This document shows positions 36,401 to 43,909 of a stretch of DNA of 64,000 nt, one piece after another. Location: the NCBI RefSeq assembly GCF_026421305.1, contig NZ_JAPJBQ010000008.1:62001-126000 (forward strand), read 5' to 3'. The notes under the pieces were generated by a model, which worked only from the letters and a program-made list of their open reading frames with translations, did not search any database and was not told where the DNA came from. Position numbers and translations under genes: made by a program. The stretch is from Dyella silvae. Its GTDB lineage: Bacteria; Pseudomonadota; Gammaproteobacteria; Xanthomonadales; Rhodanobacteraceae. The stretch's first letter is position 1. Each line of letters starts with the position of its first letter.

Positions 36401-36598
36401 GCGCCTGAAGTGGCAATCGTCCAGCCGCAGCCGGAAGCACCGATCGAGAGCGAACCGGTCGCACCGGCGGCACCCGCACAAGGCGATTTGCTGGCTCATG
36501 CCGAACTGCCTCACGAGTCCGCTCACGTCGTCGCTACGGAAAAGCCGGCAGCCGACGTCGACGCTGATGCCGTCAAAAAGGATGCCTCGCACGGCTGA
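33485..36598 (+). CDS. rne: Ribonuclease E
   Basis: 1037 residues. The N-terminal catalytic half starts [20 protein letters not shown] and has an S1 domain ([21 protein letters not shown]). The catalytic Asp residues are in TAIDINSS and IVIDFIDMD, and the Zn-link is [10 protein letters not shown]. From residue 500 the chain is disordered. It includes an amphipathic [11 protein letters not shown] (about residue 560, a candidate membrane-targeting helix), a Gln/Arg-rich zone, an Arg-rich [14 protein letters not shown] stretch near residue 750 and an Ala/Val/Pro tail. It initiates mRNA decay and processes tRNA and rRNA. It ends in a strong terminator. Confidence 0.97.
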   Translation: MKRMLINATQREELRVAIVDGQALYDLDIEIPSREQKKANIYKGRITRVEQSLEACFVDYGAERHGFLPLKEIAREYFTPGLDPNKANIRDLLKEGQEVVVQVEKEERGNKGAALTTFISLAGRYMVLMPNNPKAGGVSRRIEGEDRQALKEALEHLTVPDDVGLIVRTAGMGRDAEELQWDLDYLLQLWKAISGAAQAQKGPFLIYQESKLFIRALRDYLRNDIGEILIDEESLYNDAREFMQQVMPNALRKLKMYRDDTPLFSRYQIETQIESAFDRQVRLPSGGSIVIDQTEALTAIDINSSKATKGSDIEETAFNTNLEAAVEIARQLRIRDAGGLIVIDFIDMDSPKHQREVEERLKDALKLDRARVQIGRISRFGLLEMSRQRLRPSLGEATQIVCPRCEGHGHVRGVESLALSTLRLIEEHAMKDNTGQVLVQAPPSVANFMLNEKRASVVEIELRNKVHVVIVADDKLETPHIEIQRIREADMGEHSKPSYERLTAVEASPVPKMGQMLGSGEQPAVSGIVPSTPAPVREEVAAAPQVQPARQPAATPAPSGGVISRLLGWFRGTAAPAAPAPATKAEPAQAQPRGQRRDERGRQSQGGQQQGGRQQQPQQRREPSQQQGQKNQQQAKGNRQQQQQQRQPQGAKQDQRQPQQPAKLEAQQPQNERKQQRQEQPQRQPRPVQQPPAAAATQPADRPAPTPVTEAAKETLKDAAVAATPVTEAVANTEAPTNEAAETEGSQSRRRRGRRGGRRRRRHDDAAQAGAPQSVEGDEHLDLDDEDRNEAAASSTPVAAPQMAASATAAVAMATVAATEQVSSFTAAADVTSSATAAHAEPVHVPEQVLSAVAPASFNLPTLPPIPEKAAEADATIVATEALYVTPVNPAADVTIHAQPTAHAVVVEPVAEPAVTLTPDVTASATHAPEAVAPVEAAPVVATASTTIDFRAHLDAAPHAEPAIVEPSTIVTAPEVAIVQPQPEAPIESEPVAPAAPAQGDLLAHAELPHESAHVVATEKPAADVDADAVKKDASHG

Positions 36599-36619
36599 TG
36601 CCGGGTGCGCTTCATCCAT

Positions 36620-36655
36620 AAAAAAAGCCGGACCTATGGTCCGGCTTTTTTTTGT
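36620..36655. terminator. Bidirectional terminator between rne and the GacA-type regulator
   Basis: AGCCGGACC/GGTCCGGCT stem around TAT, with six A on the left and eight T on the right. Confidence 0.92.
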
Positions 36656-36677
36656 TTGATGACTTAACCGACAGCTG

Positions 36678-37331
36678 TCAGCCACCCACTTGATTGTTGT
36701 GTGTGTCGAGCAATCCGTGGATGGTCATCAGGTGCGCGAGACTGATCACGTGGTCTACCTGCAGCTTCTCCATCAGGCGCTGCTTGTACGTGGAAACAGT
36801 CTTGGGGCTGAGATTAAGCTGTTCGCCGATCGTGGTGAGCGGCTTGCCACGTACCAGCATCATGGCCACCTCCAGCTCACGACTGGACAGCGCATCGAAC
36901 GGTGAGCCTTCGCCGTCCAGCGTGGCCAACGCCAATTGCTGTGCAACGGCCGGGGCGAGGTAACGGCGCCCCATGGCCACCTGACGGACGGCATCGAGCA
37001 ACTCCTCCGCAGCGCATCCCTTGGTGAGATAGCCCAAGGCACCAGCGTCCAACAGACGCTTGGGAAAACGCGCGTCATCCACCACCGTTACGATGATGAT
37101 GAAGGTATCCATCTTGGAGCGAGATACGCGCTCAGTCAGTTCGATGCCACTCATACCTGGCATGTGTACGTCGACCAGCGCAATGTCCGGGGCCTTGGCG
37201 CGAATGAGCCGCAGGCCATCCTCAGCAGTGGCGGCTTCGCCGCAAACCTGCATATCCGGCTGTTGCTGCAGGATCATCCTGAATCCAGTGCGCACCAGCT
37301 CGTGATCGTCAATCAGAACTACCTTGATCAC
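36678..37331 (-). CDS. gacA: GacA/UvrY-type LuxR response regulator
   Basis: 217 residues. The receiver starts MIKVVLIDDHELVRTGFR, and the phospho-acceptor is in IALVDVHMPGMSG. The HTH is LSSRELEVAMMLVRGKPLTTIGEQLNLSPKTVSTYKQRLMEKL, close to UvrY/GacA. These regulators work with BarA/GacS kinases and switch on small RNAs that titrate CsrA/RsmA. A GTG at 37331 is chosen because it aligns with other GacA N termini and has GGAGG nine bases upstream; a GTG three codons earlier is open. In E. coli uvrY lies near the glyW-cysT-leuZ tRNAs, which are also close here, but uvrC and pgsA are not between. Confidence 0.88.
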   Translation of the reverse strand: MIKVVLIDDHELVRTGFRMILQQQPDMQVCGEAATAEDGLRLIRAKAPDIALVDVHMPGMSGIELTERVSRSKMDTFIIIVTVVDDARFPKRLLDAGALGYLTKGCAAEELLDAVRQVAMGRRYLAPAVAQQLALATLDGEGSPFDALSSRELEVAMMLVRGKPLTTIGEQLNLSPKTVSTYKQRLMEKLQVDHVISLAHLMTIHGLLDTHNNQVGG

Positions 37332-37484
37332 CAATGACACCCTCCTTGGGTTAGTTGGATGAACATAGGCCGCGGCGTGGCGTAATGCAAGCGCTTGAAG
37401 GGCAAAAGAAACCTACCATCCAAGTCACCCTACGAGATTGAACGATATTCCCCTACAACCCATGCGCCACACCCATAGCTCGGA

Positions 37485-37730
37485 CTATTCCACGCCCGTC
37501 GACCAGTTGCGCAGTGCGGCGCGATCGAGGTCCACCTCCTCAACCAGAACCGTCATGGCATTCCCGGTTTCATCCAGCCAGCGCTGCTCGCCAGTGCGCC
37601 TGAACACGCCGGTGATGGCACTGCCATCGGTGATCACACACTCACCTTTGCACGTACCCACGACGAAACCTTCCGGCAATTCAGCGGCTACGCGGTCATC
37701 GTAGGGGCCAAAAAAACGTACGCTATTCAT
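37485..37730 (-). CDS. Small hypothetical protein, 81 residues
   Basis: Begins MNSVRFFGPYDDRVAAELPE and reads EGFVVGTCKGECVITDGSAITGVFRRTGEQRWLDE before an acidic end. It has no signal peptide or membrane segment and no recognised domain. A GGGGGA ribosome site seven bases before the ATG supports translation. It sits between the tRNA-Leu gene and the GacA-type regulator on the same strand and could be cotranscribed with the tRNAs. One Cys pair (CKGEC) might bind metal, but that is speculation. Confidence 0.65.
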   Translation of the reverse strand: MNSVRFFGPYDDRVAAELPEGFVVGTCKGECVITDGSAITGVFRRTGEQRWLDETGNAMTVLVEEVDLDRAALRNWSTGVE

Positions 37731-37761
37731 GATTCCCCCGGTAGCAGGGTCGCGCCTTATG

Positions 37762-37848
37762 TGGTGCCCGGAGCGGGGATCGAACCCGCATAGCCTTGCG
37801 GCTGAGGGATTTTAAGTCCCTTGCGTCTACCAGTTTCGCCATCCGGGC
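37762..37848 (-). tRNA. tRNA-Leu (anticodon TAA)
   Basis: 87 bases including encoded CCA. The acceptor GCCCGGA pairs with TCCGGGC, the anticodon loop holds TAA in GGGACTTAAAATCCC, and a variable arm of type II length is present. The T loop is GGTTCGATCCC. Confidence 0.95.
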
Positions 37849-37913
37849 CATTAGCGGAAGGCTGCGCATCCTAGCATGCGCGCCGTACACGCTCTCGTGC
37901 GAGGCGTGGCAAT

Positions 37914-37937
37914 AAAAAACCCGCCGTAAGGCGGGTT
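37914..37937 (-). terminator. Terminator-like hairpin between tRNA-Cys and tRNA-Leu
   Basis: On the minus strand, AACCCGCC-TTAC-GGCGGGTT is followed by a T run. It lies inside an otherwise compact tRNA cluster. Confidence 0.7.
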
Positions 37938-37956
37938 GATATGTCTTGCTGCGCAA

Positions 37957-38030
37957 TGGAGGCCTGGGTCGGAATCGAACCGGCGTACACGGCTTTGCAG
38001 GCCGCTGCATGACCACTCTGCCACCAGGCC
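37957..38030 (-). tRNA. tRNA-Cys (anticodon GCA)
   Basis: 74 bases with encoded CCA. The acceptor is GGCCTGG/CCAGGCC with discriminator U. The anticodon loop CCTGCAAAG has GCA, and the T loop is GGTTCGATTCC. Confidence 0.95.
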
Positions 38031-38074
38031 ATTGCGCGGAGATCGTAACCCGAAACGGCAGCTACCATCCCCTG

Positions 38075-38106
38075 AAAAAACAAAACCCCGGTATTCCGAG
38101 GTTTTG
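38075..38106 (-). terminator. Terminator-like hairpin after tRNA-Gly
   Basis: On the minus strand, AAAACCTCGG-AATA-CCGGGGTTTT (one G-T pair) is followed by GTTTTTT. Confidence 0.65.
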
Positions 38107-38114
38107 CTGAAAAC

Positions 38115-38190
<76 letters not shown>

Positions 38191-38203
38191 ATCGGAGTCA
38201 GAA

Positions 38204-38231
38204 ATAGTAACAGAAAGGCGGCATTTGTGAA
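38204..38231 (-). promoter_or_regulatory. Promoter of the Gly-Cys-Leu tRNA cluster
   Basis: On the minus strand, TTCACA, 16 bases, then TACTAT, placing the RNA start about seven bases before tRNA-Gly. No gene competes for this position. Confidence 0.6.
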
Positions 38232-38468
38232 GAGTCTGAGATGAAATTTTTCCAGATGTGCGGATTCTCCCTGCGCGACCAGGCACCCCTGCCGAGGCCC
38301 GCATCGCTCCCTTCCCGCTTTTCACGGACTCGTCGCGGCGCATGCTTAACCTGAGGGAATAAGCGTTTTTGGCAACAGTCCGTTCCCACCGCAACGACTG
38401 GTATCCGTGGAGTACTGCCCTATCTTGTTGGCATGCCGATACGGCGCAGTTATCCAAAGGAGAGCAGC

Positions 38469-39170
38469 ATGATTGAACGTCGCCCTTTCAACGCTCTTGG
38501 TGGAGCCAACCACGGCTGGCTCGACGCCAAGCATCATTTTTCGTTTGCCAACTACTACGACGGTTCGCGCATGGGCTGGGGTGCGTTGCGCGTATGGAAC
38601 GACGACACCATTGCGCCACAGACCGGCTTTCCTCCGCACCCGCACGGTGACATGGAAATCATCACCTATGTGCGCGAGGGTGCCATCACGCATCAGGACA
38701 ACCTTGGCAACAAGGGCCGCACGGTTGCGGGCGACGTGCAGGTGATGAGCGCAGGTACCGGCATTACGCATGCGGAATACAACCTGGAACCGGGCACCAC
38801 ACGCATCTTCCAGATCTGGATCATTCCTAATGAGCAGGGCAACCCGCCGTCATGGGGTACCAAACCATTCCCTGTGGGTGACCGCTCGGGACGTTTCGTT
38901 GCGCTGGCCAGTGGATTCAAGGACGACACCGACGCCCTGCCGCTTCGTACCGATGCACGTGTTCTCGGCGCCACCTTGAAGGCTGGCGAAACCGCTGAAT
39001 ACGAGTTCGGCCCGCATCGCTTCGCTTATCTGGTGCCGTCCAAAGGCAAGGTGGAAGTCAACGGCGTGAAGCTGGACGAACGCGACGGCGCGGCCATTCG
39101 CAATGAAGCCAAGATCAGCGTAACCGCGCTGGAAGACGCCGAGATTGTATTGGTCGACTCTGCCCCCTGA
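38469..39170 (+). CDS. Pirin-family protein (YhhW type)
   Basis: 233 residues of bicupin fold. Metal ligands are the two His in FPPHPHGDMEIITY and the His/Glu in GTGITHAEYNLEPG, which bind iron in pirins with quercetin 2,3-dioxygenase activity. RIFQIWIIPNEQG and the MIERRPFNALGGANHGWLDA opening fit the YhhW branch. Start 38469 has AAGGAG upstream; an in-frame ATG 12 codons before it is unsuitable. In bacteria the role of pirin is uncertain. It is divergent from the tRNA cluster. Confidence 0.93.
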   Translation: MIERRPFNALGGANHGWLDAKHHFSFANYYDGSRMGWGALRVWNDDTIAPQTGFPPHPHGDMEIITYVREGAITHQDNLGNKGRTVAGDVQVMSAGTGITHAEYNLEPGTTRIFQIWIIPNEQGNPPSWGTKPFPVGDRSGRFVALASGFKDDTDALPLRTDARVLGATLKAGETAEYEFGPHRFAYLVPSKGKVEVNGVKLDERDGAAIRNEAKISVTALEDAEIVLVDSAP

Positions 39171-39220
39171 GCAGCCCGGTCTGCTCGACCATCGTGGGGC
39201 TGTGCCGACTTACCTGACTT

Positions 39221-39256
39221 GCTAACCTCGCCTGATTCCTTCAGTGCGAGGTTAGC
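39221..39256 (+). promoter_or_regulatory. Hairpin covering the ribosome binding site of the metallo-hydrolase gene
   Basis: GCTAACCTCGC (39221-39231) pairs perfectly with GCGAGGTTAGC (39246-39256), with a 14-base loop. The GAGG ribosome site of the next gene is inside the right arm, one base before its ATG. It could lower translation, or act as an operator. Confidence 0.55.
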
Positions 39257-39257
39257 G

Positions 39258-40205
39258 ATGAGTCACGGCATTCATACGATCGACACTGGTTTCGTTCGCC
39301 CGCATTTCGATGCGGCTTACCTCGTCGTAGAGAACGGCCACGGCGCCTTCATCGACTGCGGCACCAACTACTCCGTGCCACGCATGTTGCGCGGACTGAG
39401 CGACGCCGGCCTGTCTCCTGCCGATGTCGACTGGCTGATTCTCACGCACGTGCATCTCGATCACGCAGGCGGCGCGGGTGAGCTGATGGCGCACTTGCCG
39501 AACGCGCGCGTCGCCGTGCATCCCCGTGGTGCGCGTCACATGATCGATCCGAGCCAGCTTTGGGCCTGTGCATCGGCGGTCTACGGTGAGGACGTCATGG
39601 CTGCGACGTATGGGACGCTGCGCCCCATTCCCGCCGAACGTGTCACGGAGACACCGGACGGCCATGTGGTGATGTTGTCCGGCCGGCCACTGCGCTGCCT
39701 GGATACGCCGGGGCATGCGCGTCACCATATGAGCATCTATGACGAACGCGCCAACGTCTGTTTCACCGGCGACACGTTTGGCTTGTCCTATCGCGAATTC
39801 GATACGTCGAACGGCGCATTCATTCTGCCCACCACAACACCAGTGCAGTTCGATCCCGATGCGTTGCACGCGTCCATCCGTCGCTTAATGTCGTTGAAAC
39901 CCGAAGCGATCTACGTCACGCACTTCAATCGCGTCGAGGATCTGGAACGGTTGGCGGGTGATCTGCATGTGCAAATCGATGCCATGGTGGCCATCGCGCA
40001 CACTGCGCAACAAAACGCGCGTGATACCTCGCAACGGCACGAGGCCATGAAGGAGCAGCTCACCGAACTTTATCTCTCGCGTGCCCTGGCTCATGGCTGG
40101 CATGGCGACCGCGCCAGATTGCTTGAGATTCTCGCGATGGACATCGAGCTCAACGCGCAGGGCCTCGGCGTGTGGCTGGATAGTCAGCAACGCCGCGCCA
40201 ACTGA
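39258..40205 (+). CDS. Metallo-beta-lactamase-fold hydrolase
   Basis: 315 residues. The start at 39258 (MSHGIHTIDTGFVRPHFDAA) follows GAGG; the longer frame begins in the hairpin region. The zinc motif LTHVHLDHAGG, the later LDTPGHARHHMS and TGDTFGLSYR, and the final His in VTHFNRVED supply the ligands of a binuclear site. It resembles glyoxalase II-like and quorum-lactonase-like members; the substrate is unknown. A C-terminal helical region of about 100 residues may be a dimerisation part. No obvious operon partner. Confidence 0.9.
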   Translation: MSHGIHTIDTGFVRPHFDAAYLVVENGHGAFIDCGTNYSVPRMLRGLSDAGLSPADVDWLILTHVHLDHAGGAGELMAHLPNARVAVHPRGARHMIDPSQLWACASAVYGEDVMAATYGTLRPIPAERVTETPDGHVVMLSGRPLRCLDTPGHARHHMSIYDERANVCFTGDTFGLSYREFDTSNGAFILPTTTPVQFDPDALHASIRRLMSLKPEAIYVTHFNRVEDLERLAGDLHVQIDAMVAIAHTAQQNARDTSQRHEAMKEQLTELYLSRALAHGWHGDRARLLEILAMDIELNAQGLGVWLDSQQRRAN

Positions 40206-40217
40206 CGCGACGGCACT

Positions 40218-40829
40218 TCAACGCAAGGACGCGTTGATCAATTGCTCTGCGACAGCTACCAGCGAACGTGCCGGCCCCTGACGCCCGAACAACTGCCCCG
40301 ACGCATAGGTGCCTTCGAGTAACAACAGCAGGCCATCTGCCAGTACCTCGGGCTCTTTTGCGCCCATGGCGGCGGACATCTCGGCCAGCCGTGCCCGCAA
40401 TTTGCGCTTGTGCGTCTGGGCTACCTTACGCGCGGGATGATCGTCGCCGGGATACTCCACCACGGCGTTGGTCAAGCCACAGCCGCGATAACTCGCTTGC
40501 GTGGCGCGCTGCGCCAACCGCTCGATATAGAACATCAGCTGCGCCCGTGCGTCGCCGGGATGAGCCTCTGCGCCGGCCTCGAACACCGACCAGAAGGCCA
40601 TTTCGTAATCTCGCAGATACTCGGCAGCCAGATCGTCCTTGGAGGCGTAACTGCGATACAGGCTGGGCTTGGTGACACCGGCCCGGCTGACGATCTCCTC
40701 CACGCCAATGGCGCGGATGCCCTCCCGATAGAAGAGCTCACGTGCCGTGCGACGGATGCGTTCAGCCGCCTTCGGTTTGGTCTCGTCGTGGGTATCGACG
40801 GTCGATGATGACGAGCGTTTGGTCGGCAT
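40218..40829 (-). CDS. TetR-family transcriptional repressor
   Basis: 203 residues. The N-terminal HTH reads RIRRTARELFYREGIRAIGVEEIVSRAGVTKPSLYRSYASKDDL, textbook TetR, and the C-terminal helical ligand-binding region is unassigned (ASYRGCGLTNAVVEYPG). It is divergent from an MFS transporter gene. Two near-palindromic TACCGNTCGGTA sites between them strongly suggest that it represses that transporter and itself until a small molecule binds. Confidence 0.93.
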   Translation of the reverse strand: MPTKRSSSSTVDTHDETKPKAAERIRRTARELFYREGIRAIGVEEIVSRAGVTKPSLYRSYASKDDLAAEYLRDYEMAFWSVFEAGAEAHPGDARAQLMFYIERLAQRATQASYRGCGLTNAVVEYPGDDHPARKVAQTHKRKLRARLAEMSAAMGAKEPEVLADGLLLLLEGTYASGQLFGRQGPARSLVAVAEQLINASLR

Positions 40830-40851
40830 GGCAGGTAACTCTTGACGATGT

Positions 40852-40863
40852 TACCGATCGGTA
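40852..40863. promoter_or_regulatory. TetR operator 1
   Basis: TACCGATCGGTA, a perfect palindrome 23 bases upstream of the tetR start. The ACCGATCGGT core is typical of TetR-family operators. Confidence 0.65.
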
Positions 40864-40885
40864 CGTATGATCCACCAACCCAACG

Positions 40886-40897
40886 TACCGGTCGGTA
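40886..40897. promoter_or_regulatory. TetR operator 2
   Basis: TACCGGTCGGTA, one mismatch from palindromic, ending three bases before the MFS start codon and 34 bases from operator 1. Confidence 0.6.
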
Positions 40898-40899
40898 AC

Positions 40900-42174
40900 A
40901 TGACTATACCGCGCTCCCGCCCTTTCGGCCAGAAGTACGCCTTTGTCGTTGCCGGTGTGATCTTTCTGGCGCTGCTCGCCGCCGCAGGTGTACGCGCGGC
41001 ACCCGGCGTATTGATCCTTCCCTTGGGCAAGGCCTTTGGCTGGAGCCGGGACACCATTTCGTTGTCAGCCGCCCTGGGTATTTTCCTGTACGGCATGGTG
41101 GGGCCGTTCGCCGCCGCGCTGATGCAGGCGGTGGGTATCCGACGCACGCTGATCGGTGCGCTAACCCTTATGACCGTATCGATCTCGGCTAGCGCATGGA
41201 TGACGCAGCCCTGGCACCTGATAGTGACATGGGGCGTGTTTTCCGGCGTGGGTTCGGGTTGCGTGGCCATCGTGCTTGGCGCCACCGTGGTGAACCGCTG
41301 GTTCGTCACCCATCGCGGCTTGATGATGGGGCTGCTTACCGCGAGCACCGCGACAGGTACGCTGGCATTTCTGCCCGCACTGGCCGTCATTGCCGAACAT
41401 GGCGGCTGGCGCCCGGTGGTCTGGACCGTCGCCGCTGGCTGCGCGCTCTTGATACCGCTGGCGTGGTGGCTGCTGCCGGAACGGCCCGCGGATATTGGCC
41501 TGCGTCCCTACGGCGCTACGGAAGATGACGCCGATACGGCGCCTCGCCGCAACCTGCTTTCCATCGCCATCGGTACCCTGGTGACAGCATCAAGGCAGCG
41601 CACCTTCTGGTTTCTGTTTGCCACCTTCTTCATCTGCGGCTTCACCACCAATGGCCTGATCGGTACGCACTTCATCGCGATGTGCGGCGACCACGGCATC
41701 CCTGAGGTTCGTGCTGCCAGCCTGTTGGCGATGATGGGCGCGTTCGACCTGATCGGCACCACTTTGTCAGGCTGGCTGACTGACCGTTACGACCCGCGCA
41801 AACTGCTGTTCGTGTACTACGGCTTGCGTGGGCTGTCGCTGATCTGGCTGCCCTACTCCGATTTCTCCCTGACCAGCCTCTCCCTGTTTGGCATGTTCTA
41901 CGGCCTCGACTGGATCGCGACGGTGCCGCCGACGCTCCGCCTCGCTACGGAGGCCTTTGGTGATCGCGATGCGCCGGTGGTGTTTGGTTGGGTGGCGGCC
42001 GGCCATCAGATCGGCGCAGCGAGCGCGGCGTTCTTCGCGGGCGCGTTGCGCACGCAGAATGGCGACTACCTGCAACCGTTTGTCGTGGCTGGCGTCACCG
42101 GTTTGATCGCATCAGGCCTTGCCTTGATGATCCGCCGGCGCGCTCACCTGCAACCGGTGCTGCAGGCGAGCTGA
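40900..42174 (+). CDS. Major facilitator superfamily transporter
   Basis: 424 residues with about twelve hydrophobic helices. A conserved-loop-like VNRWFVTHRGLMMGLL and the DRYDPRKLLFVYYG loop between the two halves fit MFS carriers of the monocarboxylate/OFA-type branch. The ATG at 40900 is preferred: a start at 40867 would place one of the two TetR operators inside the coding region. Substrate is unknown; the TetR gene beside it argues for export or uptake of its ligand. The stop directly abuts that of the convergent csaA-like gene. Confidence 0.88.
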   Translation: MTIPRSRPFGQKYAFVVAGVIFLALLAAAGVRAAPGVLILPLGKAFGWSRDTISLSAALGIFLYGMVGPFAAALMQAVGIRRTLIGALTLMTVSISASAWMTQPWHLIVTWGVFSGVGSGCVAIVLGATVVNRWFVTHRGLMMGLLTASTATGTLAFLPALAVIAEHGGWRPVVWTVAAGCALLIPLAWWLLPERPADIGLRPYGATEDDADTAPRRNLLSIAIGTLVTASRQRTFWFLFATFFICGFTTNGLIGTHFIAMCGDHGIPEVRAASLLAMMGAFDLIGTTLSGWLTDRYDPRKLLFVYYGLRGLSLIWLPYSDFSLTSLSLFGMFYGLDWIATVPPTLRLATEAFGDRDAPVVFGWVAAGHQIGAASAAFFAGALRTQNGDYLQPFVVAGVTGLIASGLALMIRRRAHLQPVLQAS

Positions 42175-42531
42175 TCACGCCAGCCGCGTACCGTTGGGCA
42201 CAGGGCGTTCGATCGCAGTGATGACAACGCCGTCGTCCGTCGGAAAACCGGTCAGCAGGAATTGCGAACGGAACGGCCCGATCTGCTTCTCGGGAAAATT
42301 GATTACCCCAACAATCTGCCGGCCTAACAGATCTTCCGCGCGATAGAGATGCGCAATCTGTGCACTGGTCTTCTTCTCACCGTACGGACCAAAGTCCACC
42401 CAAACTTTCCACGCGGGCTTGCGCGCCTCGGGAAATGGCTCCACACGTGTCACGGTGCCCGCCACCATCCAGATCTTCTCGAAGTCGGCCCAGCTGATGT
42501 CTGCGGGTGTCGTTGAGTTGATTTCGCTCAT
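42175..42531 (-). CDS. csaA: tRNA-binding-domain protein, CsaA-like
   Basis: 118 residues forming a single OB-fold tRNA-binding domain: [27 protein letters not shown] and [27 protein letters not shown]. It matches CsaA/YgjH and the C-terminal part of bacterial methionyl-tRNA synthetases. CsaA has chaperone-like, tRNA-binding activity. The ATG at 42531 overlaps the stop of the FAD oxidoreductase (ATGA), which fixes the start; the longer frame is inside that gene. Confidence 0.92.
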   Translation of the reverse strand: MSEINSTTPADISWADFEKIWMVAGTVTRVEPFPEARKPAWKVWVDFGPYGEKKTSAQIAHLYRAEDLLGRQIVGVINFPEKQIGPFRSQFLLTGFPTDDGVVITAIERPVPNGTRLA

Positions 42532-43817
42532 CCTTCCAGTCTCGTCTTGAACCAGTCTTTGCTCTGCTGCCACCAATAGCTGGCCTGCGCACCGAGGTAG
42601 CCGAATGGCCGGTAGGTACGTGCCAGGCCGTAGCTGGCGAATTGCTTCCAGCGATCATCACCCTCGGCAATAGCCGACGCCAGCAGATCACCCGCGGCGC
42701 ACGTCGGTGCCAGGCCGTGCCCACCGAACGCCTGGGCCCACCAGAGTCCATCATGGCTGCTGCCGATCTGCGGCATCTGATGCCGCGCATAGCTCATCAG
42801 GCCCGACCAGGCGTAGTCGACGCGCACTCCTTTCAATTGCGGGAAGACGCGCAAGAGATCCTGCGTAAGCAACCGTTGCACGCCACGTGGCGAACGATCC
42901 CGCACCGAAATGCGGCCTCCCCATAACAGGCGGGTGTCGGGCAAGGGCCGGTAATAGTCGAAGGCGAATCGCGAATCGTAGACCGCCGAGCGTGTGCGCA
43001 GACATTCGCCGAGGCGGTCACCCAACGGCTCGGTCACCATCACATAGGTGGCAATGGGCAGGATGGCCCGATCCACCTGCCGCCGTAATCCGGCCAGATA
43101 GCCGCCGCAGGCAAGTACCACCTGATCCGCGTGGACGGCGCCCTGCGCCGTTTCGATGCGCCAACGCAAACCGTCGCGGTGCAACTTCCAGACATCCGTA
43201 TGTTCGTGAATGCGTACACCCTGCGATGCCGCGGCGCCGGCAAGCCCGATGGCGAAGTTGAGCGGATGAAGATGGAGCGCATCACGCTCGTACAGACCAT
43301 CGAAATAACGTTGCGTGTGAATGCGTTCGCGCAGTTCGTGCTGGGGCAGCCACTCCCACGATACGTTGTAGTGCCTGGCCAACAGTTCCTGGCGCTGCCG
43401 CAGCACCGCGGGATCGCGGAACCAGTTGGCCCAGATCACACCTTCATCGACGATATCGCAGGGAATGGCGTACTGCGCAACGCGGCGGCGAATACGTGCG
43501 ACGGCTTCGGTGGTCAACCGGAACAGTGCGCGGGCCGAGGCCTCGCCCTGCTGCTCGAGCAACGACTGCTCACCCAATGAATAACCGCCGAACACGAAGC
43601 CGCCGTTGCGGCCAGATGCGCCAAAACCCACCTGCTCCCGCTCCAGCAGCACTACGTCGCGGATACCTCGTTCCGCGAGGCCGAGTGCCGTATGCAAGCC
43701 GGCATAACCGCCACCGATGATGGCAATGCGCGCGTCCGTTTTTCCCTGCAGGGCAGCAAACGGTTCATACGGCGTAGCCGTGGCGCGGTAATAGGAAACA
43801 GCCGGTGACGAGGTCAT
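42528..43817 (-). CDS. FAD-dependent amine/amino-acid oxidoreductase (DAO family)
   Basis: 429 residues. The dinucleotide-binding motif is [22 protein letters not shown], and the FAD-binding [15 protein letters not shown] follows, as in gamma-glutamylputrescine oxidase PuuB and related D-amino-acid dehydrogenases. [19 protein letters not shown] closes the fold. A PuuB-like role would link it to putrescine catabolism, but no other puu gene is here, so the substrate is open. It is cotranscribed with the downstream CsaA-like gene through a four-base overlap. Confidence 0.85.
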   Translation of the reverse strand: MTSSPAVSYYRATATPYEPFAALQGKTDARIAIIGGGYAGLHTALGLAERGIRDVVLLEREQVGFGASGRNGGFVFGGYSLGEQSLLEQQGEASARALFRLTTEAVARIRRRVAQYAIPCDIVDEGVIWANWFRDPAVLRQRQELLARHYNVSWEWLPQHELRERIHTQRYFDGLYERDALHLHPLNFAIGLAGAAASQGVRIHEHTDVWKLHRDGLRWRIETAQGAVHADQVVLACGGYLAGLRRQVDRAILPIATYVMVTEPLGDRLGECLRTRSAVYDSRFAFDYYRPLPDTRLLWGGRISVRDRSPRGVQRLLTQDLLRVFPQLKGVRVDYAWSGLMSYARHQMPQIGSSHDGLWWAQAFGGHGLAPTCAAGDLLASAIAEGDDRWKQFASYGLARTYRPFGYLGAQASYWWQQSKDWFKTRLEG

Positions 43818-43909
43818 GCGGTGTGCTTACGCCTGTCTCGGTGATGACGATCAAGCATAGCGCAGCCGCAGCGCCCGACTGCGACATGACGCATGGCACA
43901 GCCGGCAGG

